64,000 bases of DNA from Alphaproteobacteria bacterium (GTDB taxonomy: Bacteria; Pseudomonadota; Alphaproteobacteria; UBA2966; CAIVPW01): NCBI GenBank assembly GCA_947481575.1, contig CANKGV010000002.1, positions 122,880-186,879 of the forward strand, read 5' to 3'. How positions within the stretch are numbered: position 1 is the stretch's first letter; each line of letters starts with the position of its first letter. Under the pieces are notes generated by a model. It saw only the letters and a program-made list of their open reading frames with translations. It was not told where the DNA came from and searched no databases. Position numbers and translations under genes: made by a program. Positions 31,735 through 42,252 of the stretch are shown here, piece after piece.

Positions 31735-32675
31735 CCGCCGGCGACGATCTGGCGATCGACGTGACCGGACTGCAGAAGCGGTTCGGCGCCCTGCACGCCG
31801 TAAAGGATTTTTCGATCCAGGTGCGGCGGGGCCAGATCTGCGGGTTCCTGGGGCCGAACGGCAGTGGCAAGACCACCACCATCCGCATGCTGTGCGGGCT
31901 GATGAAGCCGGACGCGGGCAGCGGCCACTGCCTGGGCTACGACATCGTGAAGCAGTCGGCCGCGATCAAACGCGAGACGGGCTACATGACGCAGAAGTTT
32001 AGCTTCTACGAGGACCTATCGATCCGCGAGAACCTGAGCTTTGTCGCGCGCATGTACGGCGTGAAGAAGCGCCGCGCGGCGGTGGACGCGATGCTGGAGC
32101 GGCTCGGCCTGACAGCCCGCGCCAGGCAACTGGCAGGCACGCTTTCGGGCGGCTGGAAGCAGCGCCTGGCGCTGGCGGCGTGCATGCTGCACGAGCCAAA
32201 ACTACTGTTGCTGGATGAGCCGACGGCGGGCGTGGACCCCAAGGCCCGGCGCGAGTTCTGGGACCAGATTCACCAGTTGGCCCATGACGGCCTGACGGTG
32301 CTGGTGAGCACCCACTACATGGACGAGGCGGAGCGCTGCAACCAGATCGTCTACCTGAGCATGGGCCAATTGCTCGCCCGCGGGACGGTGCGGGAGATCG
32401 TCGAAACCTCCGGCCTGACCACCTGGCACGTGACCACCGCTGCGCCGATCGATCTGGCCCAGGCGCTGCGCAAGGAGCACGGCATCGACATGGTGGCGGC
32501 GTTCGGCAACACGCTGCACGTGAGCGGCGCCGACCCGATCGCGCTGGACCGCGCCATCGCGCCCTACCTGCGCGACAGCGGTGCGCGTTGGGACAAGGCG
32601 GAGCCGGAACTGGAAGACGCGTTCATCGCGCTGATGCAGCGCAGCACACCGAATGTTGGCGTGGGGGCGAACTGA
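31731..32675 (+). CDS. ABC transporter ATPase (YbhF-like)
   Basis: The 314-residue nucleotide-binding subunit has Walker A FLGPNGSGKTTTIRML, the signature LSGGWKQRLALAA (Trp replaces the common Met), Walker B LLLLDEPTAGVD and the switch STHYMDEAE. The C-terminal extra domain is typical of drug-exporting DRA/CcmA-type ATPases. The GTG start overlaps the hlyD stop, and the frame open further upstream is hlyD out of frame. E. coli YbhF has two tandem ATPase domains whereas this protein has one. It belongs with the flanking adaptor and permease. Confidence 0.94.
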   Translation: MTAGDDLAIDVTGLQKRFGALHAVKDFSIQVRRGQICGFLGPNGSGKTTTIRMLCGLMKPDAGSGHCLGYDIVKQSAAIKRETGYMTQKFSFYEDLSIRENLSFVARMYGVKKRRAAVDAMLERLGLTARARQLAGTLSGGWKQRLALAACMLHEPKLLLLDEPTAGVDPKARREFWDQIHQLAHDGLTVLVSTHYMDEAERCNQIVYLSMGQLLARGTVREIVETSGLTTWHVTTAAPIDLAQALRKEHGIDMVAAFGNTLHVSGADPIALDRAIAPYLRDSGARWDKAEPELEDAFIALMQRSTPNVGVGAN

Positions 32676-32677
32676 CC

Positions 32678-33799
32678 ATGCTGTTGCGATTCTGGGCGGT
32701 GCTGGTGAAAGAGTTCGTGCAGATGAAGCGCGACCGGCTGACCTTCGCGATGATGATCGGCGTGCCGATCCTGCAACTGATCCTGTTCGGCTACGCGATC
32801 AACGGCGACCCCAAGCGGCTGCCGACGGTGCTGGTCACCAGCGAGGCCAGCCAGTATGCGCGTTCGTTCGCCGCGGCGCTGAGCAATACGGGTTACTTCC
32901 AAATTCTGCCGGACCCGGTTTCGGCGGCACGCGCCGACGAAATGCTGGCGCTGGGCAAGGTGCAGTTCGCCATCACGCTGCCGCCGGACTTCGCCCGCAA
33001 GATCGACCGGGGCGAACACCCGCAAGTTCTGGTGCAAGCCGATGCGACCGATCCCGGGGCAACCGGCAATGCCCTGGCTGCGTTGGCGGCGGTTGCGAAC
33101 ACTGCGCTCGGCCACGACCTGGTCGGGGCCCAGGCGCCGGCCGGTGGCGCCGCCGCGCCGTTCGAGGTCCGGGTGCAGCGCCTGTACAACCCGGAGGGTA
33201 AGTCTCAGTACAACATCGTGCCGGGGCTGATCGGCACAATCCTGACCATGACCATGGTGATCATGACGTCGCTTGGCATGACCCGCGAGCGCGAGCGCGG
33301 CACCATGGAAAACCTGCTGGCGATGCCGGTGCGGCCAGCCGAGGTGATGATGGCGAAGATCGTGCCGTATATCTTTGTTGGCTACGTCCAGGTGGCCGTG
33401 GTGGTGACGGTAGCGCGAACCTTGTTCGGCGTGCCGATGGTGGGCAGCATGGTGCTGCTGAGCGTCGTGCTGATCGCGTTCATCGCCGCCAACCTGTCGG
33501 TGGGGTTCACGTTCTCCACCATTGCGGGCAACCAACTGCAGGCGATGCAGATGGCGTTCTTCTTCTTCCTGCCGTCGATCCTGCTGTCGGGGTTCATTTT
33601 CCCCTACCGCGGCATGCCCCAATGGGCACAGACCATCGGCGAAGTGCTGCCGCTGACCCACTTCCTGCGCATCGTGCGCGGCATCATGCTCAAGGGACAG
33701 GTGTGGACCGAGGTGGCGCCGGAGCTGTACCCCCTGCTGTACTTCATGGGCGGGACGATGGTGATCGCCCTGCTGCGGTACAGAAGGACTTTGGACTAA
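32678..33799 (+). CDS. ABC-2 type transporter permease (YbhS/YbhR-like)
   Basis: The 373-residue permease has a first membrane segment (MMIGVPILQLILFGYAIN), a large periplasmic domain (about 45-175), and five further segments. The conserved cytoplasmic motif LGMTRERERGTMENLLAMPVRPAEVMMAKIVPY lies before them. The last part contains PLTHFLRIVRGIMLKG, characteristic of ABC2_membrane_3. The ATG follows the ATPase stop by 2 bases. The E. coli counterpart uses two permeases (YbhS and YbhR), while only one is present here, so a homodimer is likely. Substrate unknown; efflux of hydrophobic compounds is inferred. Confidence 0.93.
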   Translation: MLLRFWAVLVKEFVQMKRDRLTFAMMIGVPILQLILFGYAINGDPKRLPTVLVTSEASQYARSFAAALSNTGYFQILPDPVSAARADEMLALGKVQFAITLPPDFARKIDRGEHPQVLVQADATDPGATGNALAALAAVANTALGHDLVGAQAPAGGAAAPFEVRVQRLYNPEGKSQYNIVPGLIGTILTMTMVIMTSLGMTRERERGTMENLLAMPVRPAEVMMAKIVPYIFVGYVQVAVVVTVARTLFGVPMVGSMVLLSVVLIAFIAANLSVGFTFSTIAGNQLQAMQMAFFFFLPSILLSGFIFPYRGMPQWAQTIGEVLPLTHFLRIVRGIMLKGQVWTEVAPELYPLLYFMGGTMVIALLRYRRTLD

Positions 33800-33915
33800 G
33801 CGTCGACCCGGCGATGACGGAAGGCCCAAGTGCGGGCAGGATGCCGCAGGGCTGTTAGACCTATCGATGACGACCTATATACCGGGTCTAGTGCCCTTCT
33901 AGGGGAGTGCCTGCC

Positions 33916-34761
33916 ATGCGTATCCGTCAGCCGATTCGCGTTGTTCCCGCCCAGTCCGTGCAGGACGGGGCCGGGGTGCAAATCCAGCGCGCGCTCGGGA
34001 CCCGGGCGATCGAGGATCTGGATCCGTTCTTGATGCTCGACGAGTTCAAGAACGACGATCCCGACAATTACAGCGGCGGATTCCCCGACCATCCGCATCG
34101 CGGCATGGAGACGGTGACCTACATGCTGGCGGGGGCTATGCGCCATGCCGACAACCAAGGCAACGCCGGGCGTCTGCGCCCGGGCGACGTGCAGTGGATG
34201 ACGGCGGGGCGCGGCATCATCCATTCGGAGATGCCGGAGCAGGAAGAAGGCCTGATGTGGGGCTTCCAACTGTGGGTCAACTTGGCCGCGGCCAAGAAGA
34301 TGATGAGGCCGCGCTACCAGGAGATCAAAGCCGACGAAATCCACACGGCGACTCCGGCCCCTGGCGTGACGGTCAAGGTGATCGCCGGGTCGATTGCCGG
34401 GGTAGACGGTCCGATCAACGGGATTGAGGTCGATCCGACCTACTTCGACGTGTCGCTGGAGCCGGGCGCAGTGTTCGAGCACGCCCTGCCGGCCGACCAC
34501 TCAGCCTTCATCTATGCGTTCGAGGGCGAGGTGACCGTGGGCGGCGGCGAAGGCGCCCCGCGCACGGTGGCGCGCGGCAACTTGGCGGTCCTGGGCAACG
34601 GCGAGGCGGTGAAGGTAACCGCGGCCGGGGCGGCGGGGCGGTTCTTGCTGCTGGCCGGCAAGCCCTTGCGCGAGCCGGTGGCGAAGTATGGCCCGTTCGT
34701 GATGAACACCCGCGAGCAGATCATCCAGGCGGTGGACGACTTCCGCAACGGGCGGTTCTAG
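33916..34761 (+). CDS. Pirin family protein
   Basis: This bicupin protein is 281 residues long. The iron ligands of the N-terminal cupin are visible in FPDHPHRGMETVTY (two histidines) and GRGIIHSEMPE (histidine and glutamate). The C-terminal cupin includes GPINGIEVDPTYFDVSLEPGA. Some bacterial pirins act as quercetinases and others affect redox signalling, so no substrate can be assigned. AGGGGAG lies eight bases before the ATG; the GTG nine bases earlier would sit on the ribosome site itself and is unlikely. Confidence 0.93.
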   Translation: MRIRQPIRVVPAQSVQDGAGVQIQRALGTRAIEDLDPFLMLDEFKNDDPDNYSGGFPDHPHRGMETVTYMLAGAMRHADNQGNAGRLRPGDVQWMTAGRGIIHSEMPEQEEGLMWGFQLWVNLAAAKKMMRPRYQEIKADEIHTATPAPGVTVKVIAGSIAGVDGPINGIEVDPTYFDVSLEPGAVFEHALPADHSAFIYAFEGEVTVGGGEGAPRTVARGNLAVLGNGEAVKVTAAGAAGRFLLLAGKPLREPVAKYGPFVMNTREQIIQAVDDFRNGRF

Positions 34762-34912
34762 GTCCAGGGACCAGGGTCCGAATTCGCAGGCGGGCGGGGC
34801 TGTGGTATTTCTGCCCCGTGCGGCAGTCTGTCATCGGCGGGAGCGTCAAGCTCCGGCCCTATTGTTCGGAGAGTCTGATCCCGCACCGTAGGCTTGCGCG
34901 CGAGGAACGCTG

Positions 34913-37900
34913 TTGAACCGCATACTGATCGGGATCGCGATCCTTGTGGCGATCCTGGTGGGTGGGGCCTTGGCGGCCCCGTCCTTCATCGACTGGAACC
35001 AGTACCGGACCCAGATCGCCGCTCGTGTGGAGCAGGCGGTGGGGCGCCCGGTTGCCATCACGGGCGACATTTCGTTCAGCTTGCTGCCGCAGCCGGCGTT
35101 GAGCGTGCACAAGGTGCGGATTGCCAACGCCCCCGGAGCGGCGGGCGCGAGCTTGGTCGCCCTGGCTTCGCTGGACGTGAAGGTTGCATTCGGCCCGCTG
35201 GTGCGGGGCGCCATCGAAGTGCGCCAAGTAGTGTTGCAGGAACCGGTGTTCGACCTGGAGCAACTGGCCGACGGCACCTGGAACTGGCAGGCGGTCGCCG
35301 ACGCTATCGCCAAAGCCGCGAAAGGTTCCCTGGCCGACGACCTGAAGATCGACAGCTTTACCACCCGCGGCGGCACCGCGTTCGTGCGCCGGAACGGCAC
35401 GGTGGTGCGGCTCGATGCGGTCAGCGCGGAGCTGGCGGCCACCACGGTGGCGGGTCCGTTCTCGGCGACGGCGGACTTCACGGTGGGTCGGTTCCCATTG
35501 CACATGACTGCGGCGGCCGGCGTGATCGACAGCGGCAAGCCGCTGATGGTGCGCGCCGATGTGACGCTCACGCCGTCCGGCGAGCATGTGGCGCTGCGCG
35601 GCGCCCTGTCCGAACCCAGCACCCGCGGCACGATGACCGGCACGGTGACCGGCGATGCCAAGGACCTTGCCGCGTTTCTCGGACGGGTGAGCGGGGGCAA
35701 CGATTCACTGCCCCCGTTCGTGCGCGGCCTCAGCGTCGCCGCGACGGCGACAGCGCAGCTGACCGCGACGATCCACGAAGTGGATTTCAACAACCTGCAG
35801 CTCAAGGTGGGCGATACCGGCGCGGCGGGGGCGGTGAGCATCGCTCTCGACCAGCGGCGCTTCGATGCGACCCTCGCCGTCAATCAACTCGACGTAGACG
35901 CGATCCTGACGCGGGGCGCGAGCGAGCGCCGGCTGGTGGACGCGCGTGGCACCGGCGCCCCGTTTGCGCTGCCCACCGCCGTGAACGGGTCGCTGGCGCT
36001 GACGGTGGAAGCGGCGACCTACCGTCAACGCCTAGTGCGGCAAGTGGAACTTGCGGCCGCGCTGAATGGCGGCACGATCGCCGTATCACGGCTGCACGGG
36101 TTGCTGCCAGGAGTGTCCGAAATCACGGCGGATGGGACGGTGACCGCGGTGGCAGGACTGGCGCAGTTCGACGGCGCGGTGAAAGCGCATTCCGACAACC
36201 TGCGCGAGTTGCTGGCGTGGCTGGCGGTGCCGACCGACAAGGTACCGGCCGATCGGCTGCGCTCGGCGGTGTTCGACGGCCGGGTACGGTTGCGCCGCGA
36301 TCTCGTTCAGGCCTATGGCGCCACTCTGCAGTTCGACGGCACGACGGTGCAGGGCGCGGCGGCCTATGCGGTACGCGACCGGGCCGCATTCAGCGTCGAC
36401 CTCGACATCGACCGGCTGGAGGCAGACGCATACCGGGTGCTGGCGCCGGCAACGTTTGCGGTGAAGACCCTCGAGACGTTCGACACGGATATCCGGGTGC
36501 GGGCCGGCGAAGTGACACTGTTCGGGCATCGCGCCGGTGGCGTGGTCGCCGATATCGGGCTGCTGCACGGGGCCCTGACGGCACGCGAGTTTTCGGTGGC
36601 GGACGTGGCGGGGACGCATTTTACGGTGACGGGAATCGCGACCGGCTTCGCCGACAAAGTGAGCGTGACGGCGACAGTGAACCTGGCCGGCGACTCGCCC
36701 GCCGGGGTGGCCATGCTGGCCAACATCGACCTAGGCGGGGCTACGGCGCGGCTCGGTGCGGTGACGCTCAACGCCAATGTCGACGGAGACGAAGATGCGC
36801 TGCGGGTAGACGCAGGCGGGACCATTGCCGGGACCGACGTGCGCGCGAAGGGCACGATCAAGACCGTGACGGCGGGTGCGGTCGCGGACTTGGTCGTCGA
36901 CGCGGCCAATCCGAACGTCGCGGAATTGCTGCGGCGCCTCGGACTGGGAACGGGTTCGGCCGGCAGTTCAACCGCCATGGCCATGCGGGCGACGGTGGCT
37001 GGTCCGACGACTGGTCTCAGCCTAGCGCTGTCCGGCCAGGTGGCGGGGGCGGACGTGCAGGCCGCGGGCACCGTGGCGGCAGGCAACGCTCCCCGTTTCA
37101 ATCTCACAGCGGTGATCGGCCACGCCAACGGCGGGGCGCTGTGGCGCAACCTCGGCTTGGGGCGCCAGGCGCCCGCGGACCTCGGCGCGGTGTCCGTGCG
37201 GCTCGCCGTGGACGGCACGCCGCAGCGGTTCGCCGTAGAGCTGACGCGGGCGGCACTGGGCTCCGCGACCCTGCAGGGTAACGGGACGGTGGATCGCAGC
37301 AGTGGCCGTACGCGGGTGACCGCCAACGTCATAGGGGGCCGCGTGGCGCTCGATACCATCTTCCCGCCCGGGCCTGGTGCGGCGGCGGGCGAATGGAGCA
37401 CTGCGGTGTTGCCTCTGGCGCTCGCAACCCGCTTCGACCTGGACCTCGACCTGGGTGCGGAACAGGTGAACACCCATGGGATCACGCTGAGCGACCCGCA
37501 CGCGCTGATTCATTCCACCGCAGGCACGTTGGCAGAAGCTCAGTTCCGCAGCGGCGTGTTGGGAGGAACGGTCGACGGCAAGCTCACCGTGACCACCGGA
37601 CCGGTGCCGATCGTGGCGCTGGACGCCACAGCCGAGCATATCGATCTGGCGCTGACGAGGCCGATGCCGTGGGCGCTCGCCCTCACGGCGGGGCAACTCG
37701 ACGGTGCGGTGGCGCTGCAGGGGCGCGGGCGCACCATGGCGGAACTGGCGGGCGCCGTTTCGGGCACGGCCTCGGCGACCGTGACCGGCGGGGCAGTGCG
37801 CGGGATTGATGTGACCGAGGCGACGCGGGCGATTCCGGGGCTGCGCGATGCGGCCGGGGTCACCGATCTGCTGCAGCGGGCGACGGCCGGCGGGACCGCG

Positions 37901-38404
37901 GCCGTGCAGCGGGTAGACACGCGCGTGCGGATCGCCGCCGGCGTTGCCACGGTGGAGAACTTTGCCGCCGAGATCGCTGACGGGCGGATCGGCGCCAACG
38001 GGACTATCGACTTGCCGGCGCGGCGGACGCAACTCGCGTTTGCGGTGGGACTCACGGGCCTGGAGGGCGCGCCGCCGTTCTCGCTCGATCTGTCGGGACC
38101 CTGGAGCCAACCGCGCCGTCAGGTGCTAAGCCGGGAACTGCAGGCGTTCGTGGCCAAATCGATTGCCGACCGGCCTCCCGCGCCAGCGCCGGTGGTGGCG
38201 CCGCCTGCCGTCGCCGCTCCCGTTGCCGCTCCGGCCCCGGCTCCAGTTCCCGCGGTGCCGCTGGTCGACCAACTACGTCAGGTGATTCAGCAGGGGGCTA
38301 CACCGCCGCCTGCGGAACCCCCACCGCCGCCTCCCGCGCCGGCCGATCCGCTCCAGCGATTCCTGCAGGAGCTCGGGCCAGCGGCGCCCGCTCCCGCGCG
38401 CTAG
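34913..38404 (+). CDS. AsmA-family protein
   Basis: AsmA-like proteins are large inner-membrane-anchored periplasmic proteins related to bridge-like lipid-transfer proteins and linked to outer-membrane homeostasis. The 1163-residue product has one N-terminal membrane segment (LIGIAILVAILVGGALAAPSFIDW) and the AsmA opening ... QIAARVEQAVGRPVAITGDISFSLLPQPALSVHKVRIAN. A very long beta-rich region follows, then the AsmA-2 C-terminal domain around TRPMPWALALTAGQLDGAVALQG. The last 75 residues are a Pro/Ala-rich tail. The start is TTG with GAGGA upstream; no ATG or GTG would keep the signal anchor intact. Confidence 0.9.
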   Translation: MNRILIGIAILVAILVGGALAAPSFIDWNQYRTQIAARVEQAVGRPVAITGDISFSLLPQPALSVHKVRIANAPGAAGASLVALASLDVKVAFGPLVRGAIEVRQVVLQEPVFDLEQLADGTWNWQAVADAIAKAAKGSLADDLKIDSFTTRGGTAFVRRNGTVVRLDAVSAELAATTVAGPFSATADFTVGRFPLHMTAAAGVIDSGKPLMVRADVTLTPSGEHVALRGALSEPSTRGTMTGTVTGDAKDLAAFLGRVSGGNDSLPPFVRGLSVAATATAQLTATIHEVDFNNLQLKVGDTGAAGAVSIALDQRRFDATLAVNQLDVDAILTRGASERRLVDARGTGAPFALPTAVNGSLALTVEAATYRQRLVRQVELAAALNGGTIAVSRLHGLLPGVSEITADGTVTAVAGLAQFDGAVKAHSDNLRELLAWLAVPTDKVPADRLRSAVFDGRVRLRRDLVQAYGATLQFDGTTVQGAAAYAVRDRAAFSVDLDIDRLEADAYRVLAPATFAVKTLETFDTDIRVRAGEVTLFGHRAGGVVADIGLLHGALTAREFSVADVAGTHFTVTGIATGFADKVSVTATVNLAGDSPAGVAMLANIDLGGATARLGAVTLNANVDGDEDALRVDAGGTIAGTDVRAKGTIKTVTAGAVADLVVDAANPNVAELLRRLGLGTGSAGSSTAMAMRATVAGPTTGLSLALSGQVAGADVQAAGTVAAGNAPRFNLTAVIGHANGGALWRNLGLGRQAPADLGAVSVRLAVDGTPQRFAVELTRAALGSATLQGNGTVDRSSGRTRVTANVIGGRVALDTIFPPGPGAAAGEWSTAVLPLALATRFDLDLDLGAEQVNTHGITLSDPHALIHSTAGTLAEAQFRSGVLGGTVDGKLTVTTGPVPIVALDATAEHIDLALTRPMPWALALTAGQLDGAVALQGRGRTMAELAGAVSGTASATVTGGAVRGIDVTEATRAIPGLRDAAGVTDLLQRATAGGTAAVQRVDTRVRIAAGVATVENFAAEIADGRIGANGTIDLPARRTQLAFAVGLTGLEGAPPFSLDLSGPWSQPRRQVLSRELQAFVAKSIADRPPAPAPVVAPPAVAAPVAAPAPAPVPAVPLVDQLRQVIQQGATPPPAEPPPPPPAPADPLQRFLQELGPAAPAPAR

Positions 38405-38603
38405 CCGCGGCCGGCCTGCAGGCGCTCCAACACGTACACGCGGAGCGCGCTCGACAAGTTGCCGGTGCGCGCGCCGTCGATGGTGCCGATCAACTGGTTG
38501 AGGGATACGCCATCGCTGCGGGCGAAGCTTTGCAGCGCGGTCCAGAACGGCGCCTCGATCGAGACGCTGGTACGGTGGCCGGCGACGACCACCGAGCGCT
38601 TGT

Positions 38604-40025
<1,422 letters not shown>

Positions 40026-40026
40026 C

Positions 40027-40509
40027 TCAGGCCTTCCGGAACGCGTCGAGTTTGACGACGTTTTCGGTTGGGCCGTCATCGTCCGGCCCATCGTCGGGTG
40101 TCTCACCTGCCGCTTGCGTCACGGCCGGAACCTGCGCGCCGGTGGCCGAGGCCGTGCCGGCTTGGAAGTGCAGGCCGAACGAGACCGCAGGGTCGAAGAA
40201 GGCGGTGATTGCGGCGAACGGCACGCGCAGCTTTTCGGGCACGCCGCCGAACGTCAGGGTGATGTCGAACTGCTCTTCGCCGATCACCAGATCCCAGAAC
40301 TGGTTCTGGATGACGATGGTGATTTCTTCCGGGTAGCGCGCCGCCAACCGCGGCGGCAAGACGAGGCCACCTGTTCCGGTACGGCACGTTATGTAGAAAT
40401 GGTGCTCGCCGGGCAGGCCTTCTTTGGCTACCCGCCGGAGGGTTTCGCGGACTACGCCACGCAGAGCCCGCTCAACGAGCTCGCTGTATCGGATCAGGTC
40501 TTCAGCCAC
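40027..40509 (-). CDS. sspB: SspB, ClpXP adaptor for ssrA-tagged proteins
   Basis: SspB binds the ssrA degradation tag and delivers tagged proteins to ClpXP. The 160-residue product has the alphaproteobacterial SspB fold ([71 protein letters not shown]). An acidic linker and the ClpX-binding tail VVKLDAFRK follow. The GTG (VAEDLIRY) has GAGGT upstream. An open frame extends 24 codons further but is unlikely. The gene lies immediately downstream of the tmRNA that encodes the tag itself. Confidence 0.92.
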   Translation of the reverse strand: MAEDLIRYSELVERALRGVVRETLRRVAKEGLPGEHHFYITCRTGTGGLVLPPRLAARYPEEITIVIQNQFWDLVIGEEQFDITLTFGGVPEKLRVPFAAITAFFDPAVSFGLHFQAGTASATGAQVPAVTQAAGETPDDGPDDDGPTENVVKLDAFRKA

Positions 40510-40605
40510 GATGTACCTCGGGCAGTCTAGTCTGCGGCGGCGCGCCGATCCAAGCGGCGATCGCGTCGCAGGCGCGAGCAACTAGGGCCAGAACTGGGAA
40601 AAGGT

Positions 40606-40875
40606 GGGGGGCTTCTGTTGCCCGGCGCCCCCCGAGCCGCGCTTACCGTTTAGGCAGCGAGTGCCAGACGAGAGTTGTCGTTGGCGTTTGTAAAGCGACC
40701 CGATAACGGCGGAATCATACCGAGCAAAGTCCGTATCTTTACCCGCGCGTCGATCCTGTTTCGCCCCCATAAGCCCAGCGTTTCCGCTGGGAAGATGGTG
40801 GAGGCGCCGGGCACTGCCCCCGGGTCCGCATCGGCTATTACATACGGCATTTATCGCCATAGCCGGTTTCCCGGC
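40606..40875 (-). ncRNA. ssrA: tmRNA, circularly permuted two-piece form
   Basis: On the minus strand the tRNA-like acceptor piece comes first. It has a T arm CCGGG (40823-40819)/CCCGG (40811-40807) with a 7-base loop and ends CGCCTCC-ACCA at 40796. A 27-base spacer with hairpin CCCAGCG-GAAA-CGCTGGG is presumably excised. The coding piece starts GGGGGCG (40768-40762), which pairs with CGCCTCC and forms the G3-U70 pair that specifies alanine. GGATCGACG follows as in other tmRNAs. The tag frame (40685-40650) encodes ANDNSRLALAA and a TAA. A G/C stem (40633-40627 with 40612-40606) then TTTT closes it. The outer ends are approximate. Confidence 0.92.
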
Positions 40876-40881
40876 ACGACC

Positions 40882-40909
40882 AATATAGGTATCCGGGCGA
40901 GCGAATCAA
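40882..40909 (-). promoter_or_regulatory. Predicted ssrA promoter
   Basis: On the minus strand TTGATT (40909-40904) and TATATT (40887-40882) are spaced by 16 bases. Transcription would start near 40875, just upstream of the tmRNA acceptor piece. Confidence 0.65.
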
Positions 40910-40926
40910 AGGCCGCCCTCGACCAA

Positions 40927-41199
40927 TTAGGCCTTGCGCTTTGCCGCGGGCTTCTTTTTGGCCGCGGTCTTCCTGACAGTCTTCTTAGCGGCGGTCGCCT
41001 TGCGAGCGGGCGCCTTGCGAACGGTCTTCTTCACTGCGGTCTTCTTTGCAGCGGGACGACGGGTCGTCGTCGTCTTCTTCGCGGCGACGCGCTTCGTCGC
41101 GGTCTTGCGCACGGTCTTCTTTGCGGTCGTCTTCTTGGCCGCAACGCGTTTCGTGCCGGTAGCCTTCTTCGTCTTCTTCGACGCAGTACTGCCTGCCAT
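40927..41199 (-). CDS. Histone H1-like lysine/alanine-rich protein
   Basis: The 90-residue product is almost entirely Lys, Ala, Thr, Arg and Val, arranged as repeats of the type KKTVRKTA, KRVAAKKT and RPAAKKT. That is the composition of bacterial H1/HctB-like DNA-binding tails. It has no globular domain and should bind nucleic acid non-specifically. GGGAG stands seven bases before the ATG (the TTG one codon earlier is not needed). It lies between the tmRNA promoter and thyX, transcribed away from thyX. The repetitive opposite-strand frame is a shadow. Confidence 0.85.
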   Translation of the reverse strand: MAGSTASKKTKKATGTKRVAAKKTTAKKTVRKTATKRVAAKKTTTTRRPAAKKTAVKKTVRKAPARKATAAKKTVRKTAAKKKPAAKRKA

Positions 41200-41306
41200 C
41201 AAATAACTCCCAATGTGGTTGAGCCTCCCATAGCATCGTTCCCGATCCTGAGTGTTCGCGCAATACTCGACGCGCTAAATTCCGCCGATTTTTGTTAGGA
41301 GTCAGC

Positions 41307-42239
41307 ATGACGCTTTCGACCCGCCAGACCGACGAAATCGCATCCGAACGCGGTCAGTCGAACGCAACGCGTCGCGTCGTTGCACCGCTACTGGAAGAGA
41401 TCTTGTTTCAGGCGATGCCGGTCTTGGATCACGGCTTCGTCCGTGTCGTCGACTACATGGGCGACGACGGAGCGGTGGTGCAGGCGGCGCGCGTGTCGTA
41501 CGGACGGGGCACCAAGAAGGTTCGCGAGGACCAAGGACTCATCAACTACTTGATGCGTCACCGGCACTCGACACCGTTCGAAATGTGCGAGATCAAGTAC
41601 CATGTGAAGCTGCCAATTTTCGTTGCGCGTCAATGGATTAGGCACCGCACGGCGAACGTGAACGAGATCTCCGCGCGCTACTCGATTCTCGACAACGAGT
41701 TCTATTTGCCGGAGCCGCAGCATCTCGCAGCGCAGTCGGAGGAGAACCGGCAAGGGCGCGGCGACGTCCTCGATGCAGCGCAAGGTCAGCGTGTGCTCGA
41801 CCTGCTGCGCGACGACTCGCTGCGCGCGTATTCGCGCTACCAGGAGTTCCTGAATCAGGACGACGAAGGCAACGAACTGGATGCCGAGCGGAGTGGCCTA
41901 GCCCGTGAATTGGCCCGCATGAGCCTATCGCTGAACTTCTATACGCAGTGGTACTGGAAGATCGATCTGTTCAACCTGATGCATTTTTTGAGTCTGCGGG
42001 CCGACGCCCACGCCCAGTTCGAGATTCGCGTCTACGCCGAGGCGATGATCGAAACACTGCGTCGTTGGGTGCCGCTGACTTACAACGCGTTCGAGGCGTA
42101 CCGGATCGGCGCAGTGACTCTGTCCGGCCCGCAGTTGAAGGTCGTGCGCGCACTGTTGGGCGGGGAACTGCCGACGCAAGAGTCGTCCGGGCTGTCCAAA
42201 CGCGAGTGGGCGGAACTGATGACGGCGCTCGGGCGCTGA
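41307..42239 (+). CDS. thyX: Flavin-dependent thymidylate synthase ThyX
   Basis: ThyX makes dTMP from dUMP using FAD and methylene-tetrahydrofolate, replacing ThyA. The 310-residue product has the ThyX motif [11 protein letters not shown] followed by ARYS, as well as [32 protein letters not shown] and [26 protein letters not shown] lies upstream of the ATG (a frame open five codons earlier is not supported). It is divergent from the H1-like gene and convergent with mrp. Confidence 0.96.
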   Translation: MTLSTRQTDEIASERGQSNATRRVVAPLLEEILFQAMPVLDHGFVRVVDYMGDDGAVVQAARVSYGRGTKKVREDQGLINYLMRHRHSTPFEMCEIKYHVKLPIFVARQWIRHRTANVNEISARYSILDNEFYLPEPQHLAAQSEENRQGRGDVLDAAQGQRVLDLLRDDSLRAYSRYQEFLNQDDEGNELDAERSGLARELARMSLSLNFYTQWYWKIDLFNLMHFLSLRADAHAQFEIRVYAEAMIETLRRWVPLTYNAFEAYRIGAVTLSGPQLKVVRALLGGELPTQESSGLSKREWAELMTALGR

Positions 42240-42252
42240 ACGCCCGGCCCGA

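Noticed and set aside
40582..40860. 92-codon minus-strand frame upstream of sspB
   Set aside because: The interval is the two-piece tmRNA gene; the frame is a by-product of the structured RNA.
40675..41298. Plus-strand 207-codon frame opposite ssrA and the H1-like gene
   Set aside because: It is antisense to the tmRNA and to the repetitive Lys/Ala gene, which forces a repetitive Leu/Arg/Gly translation.
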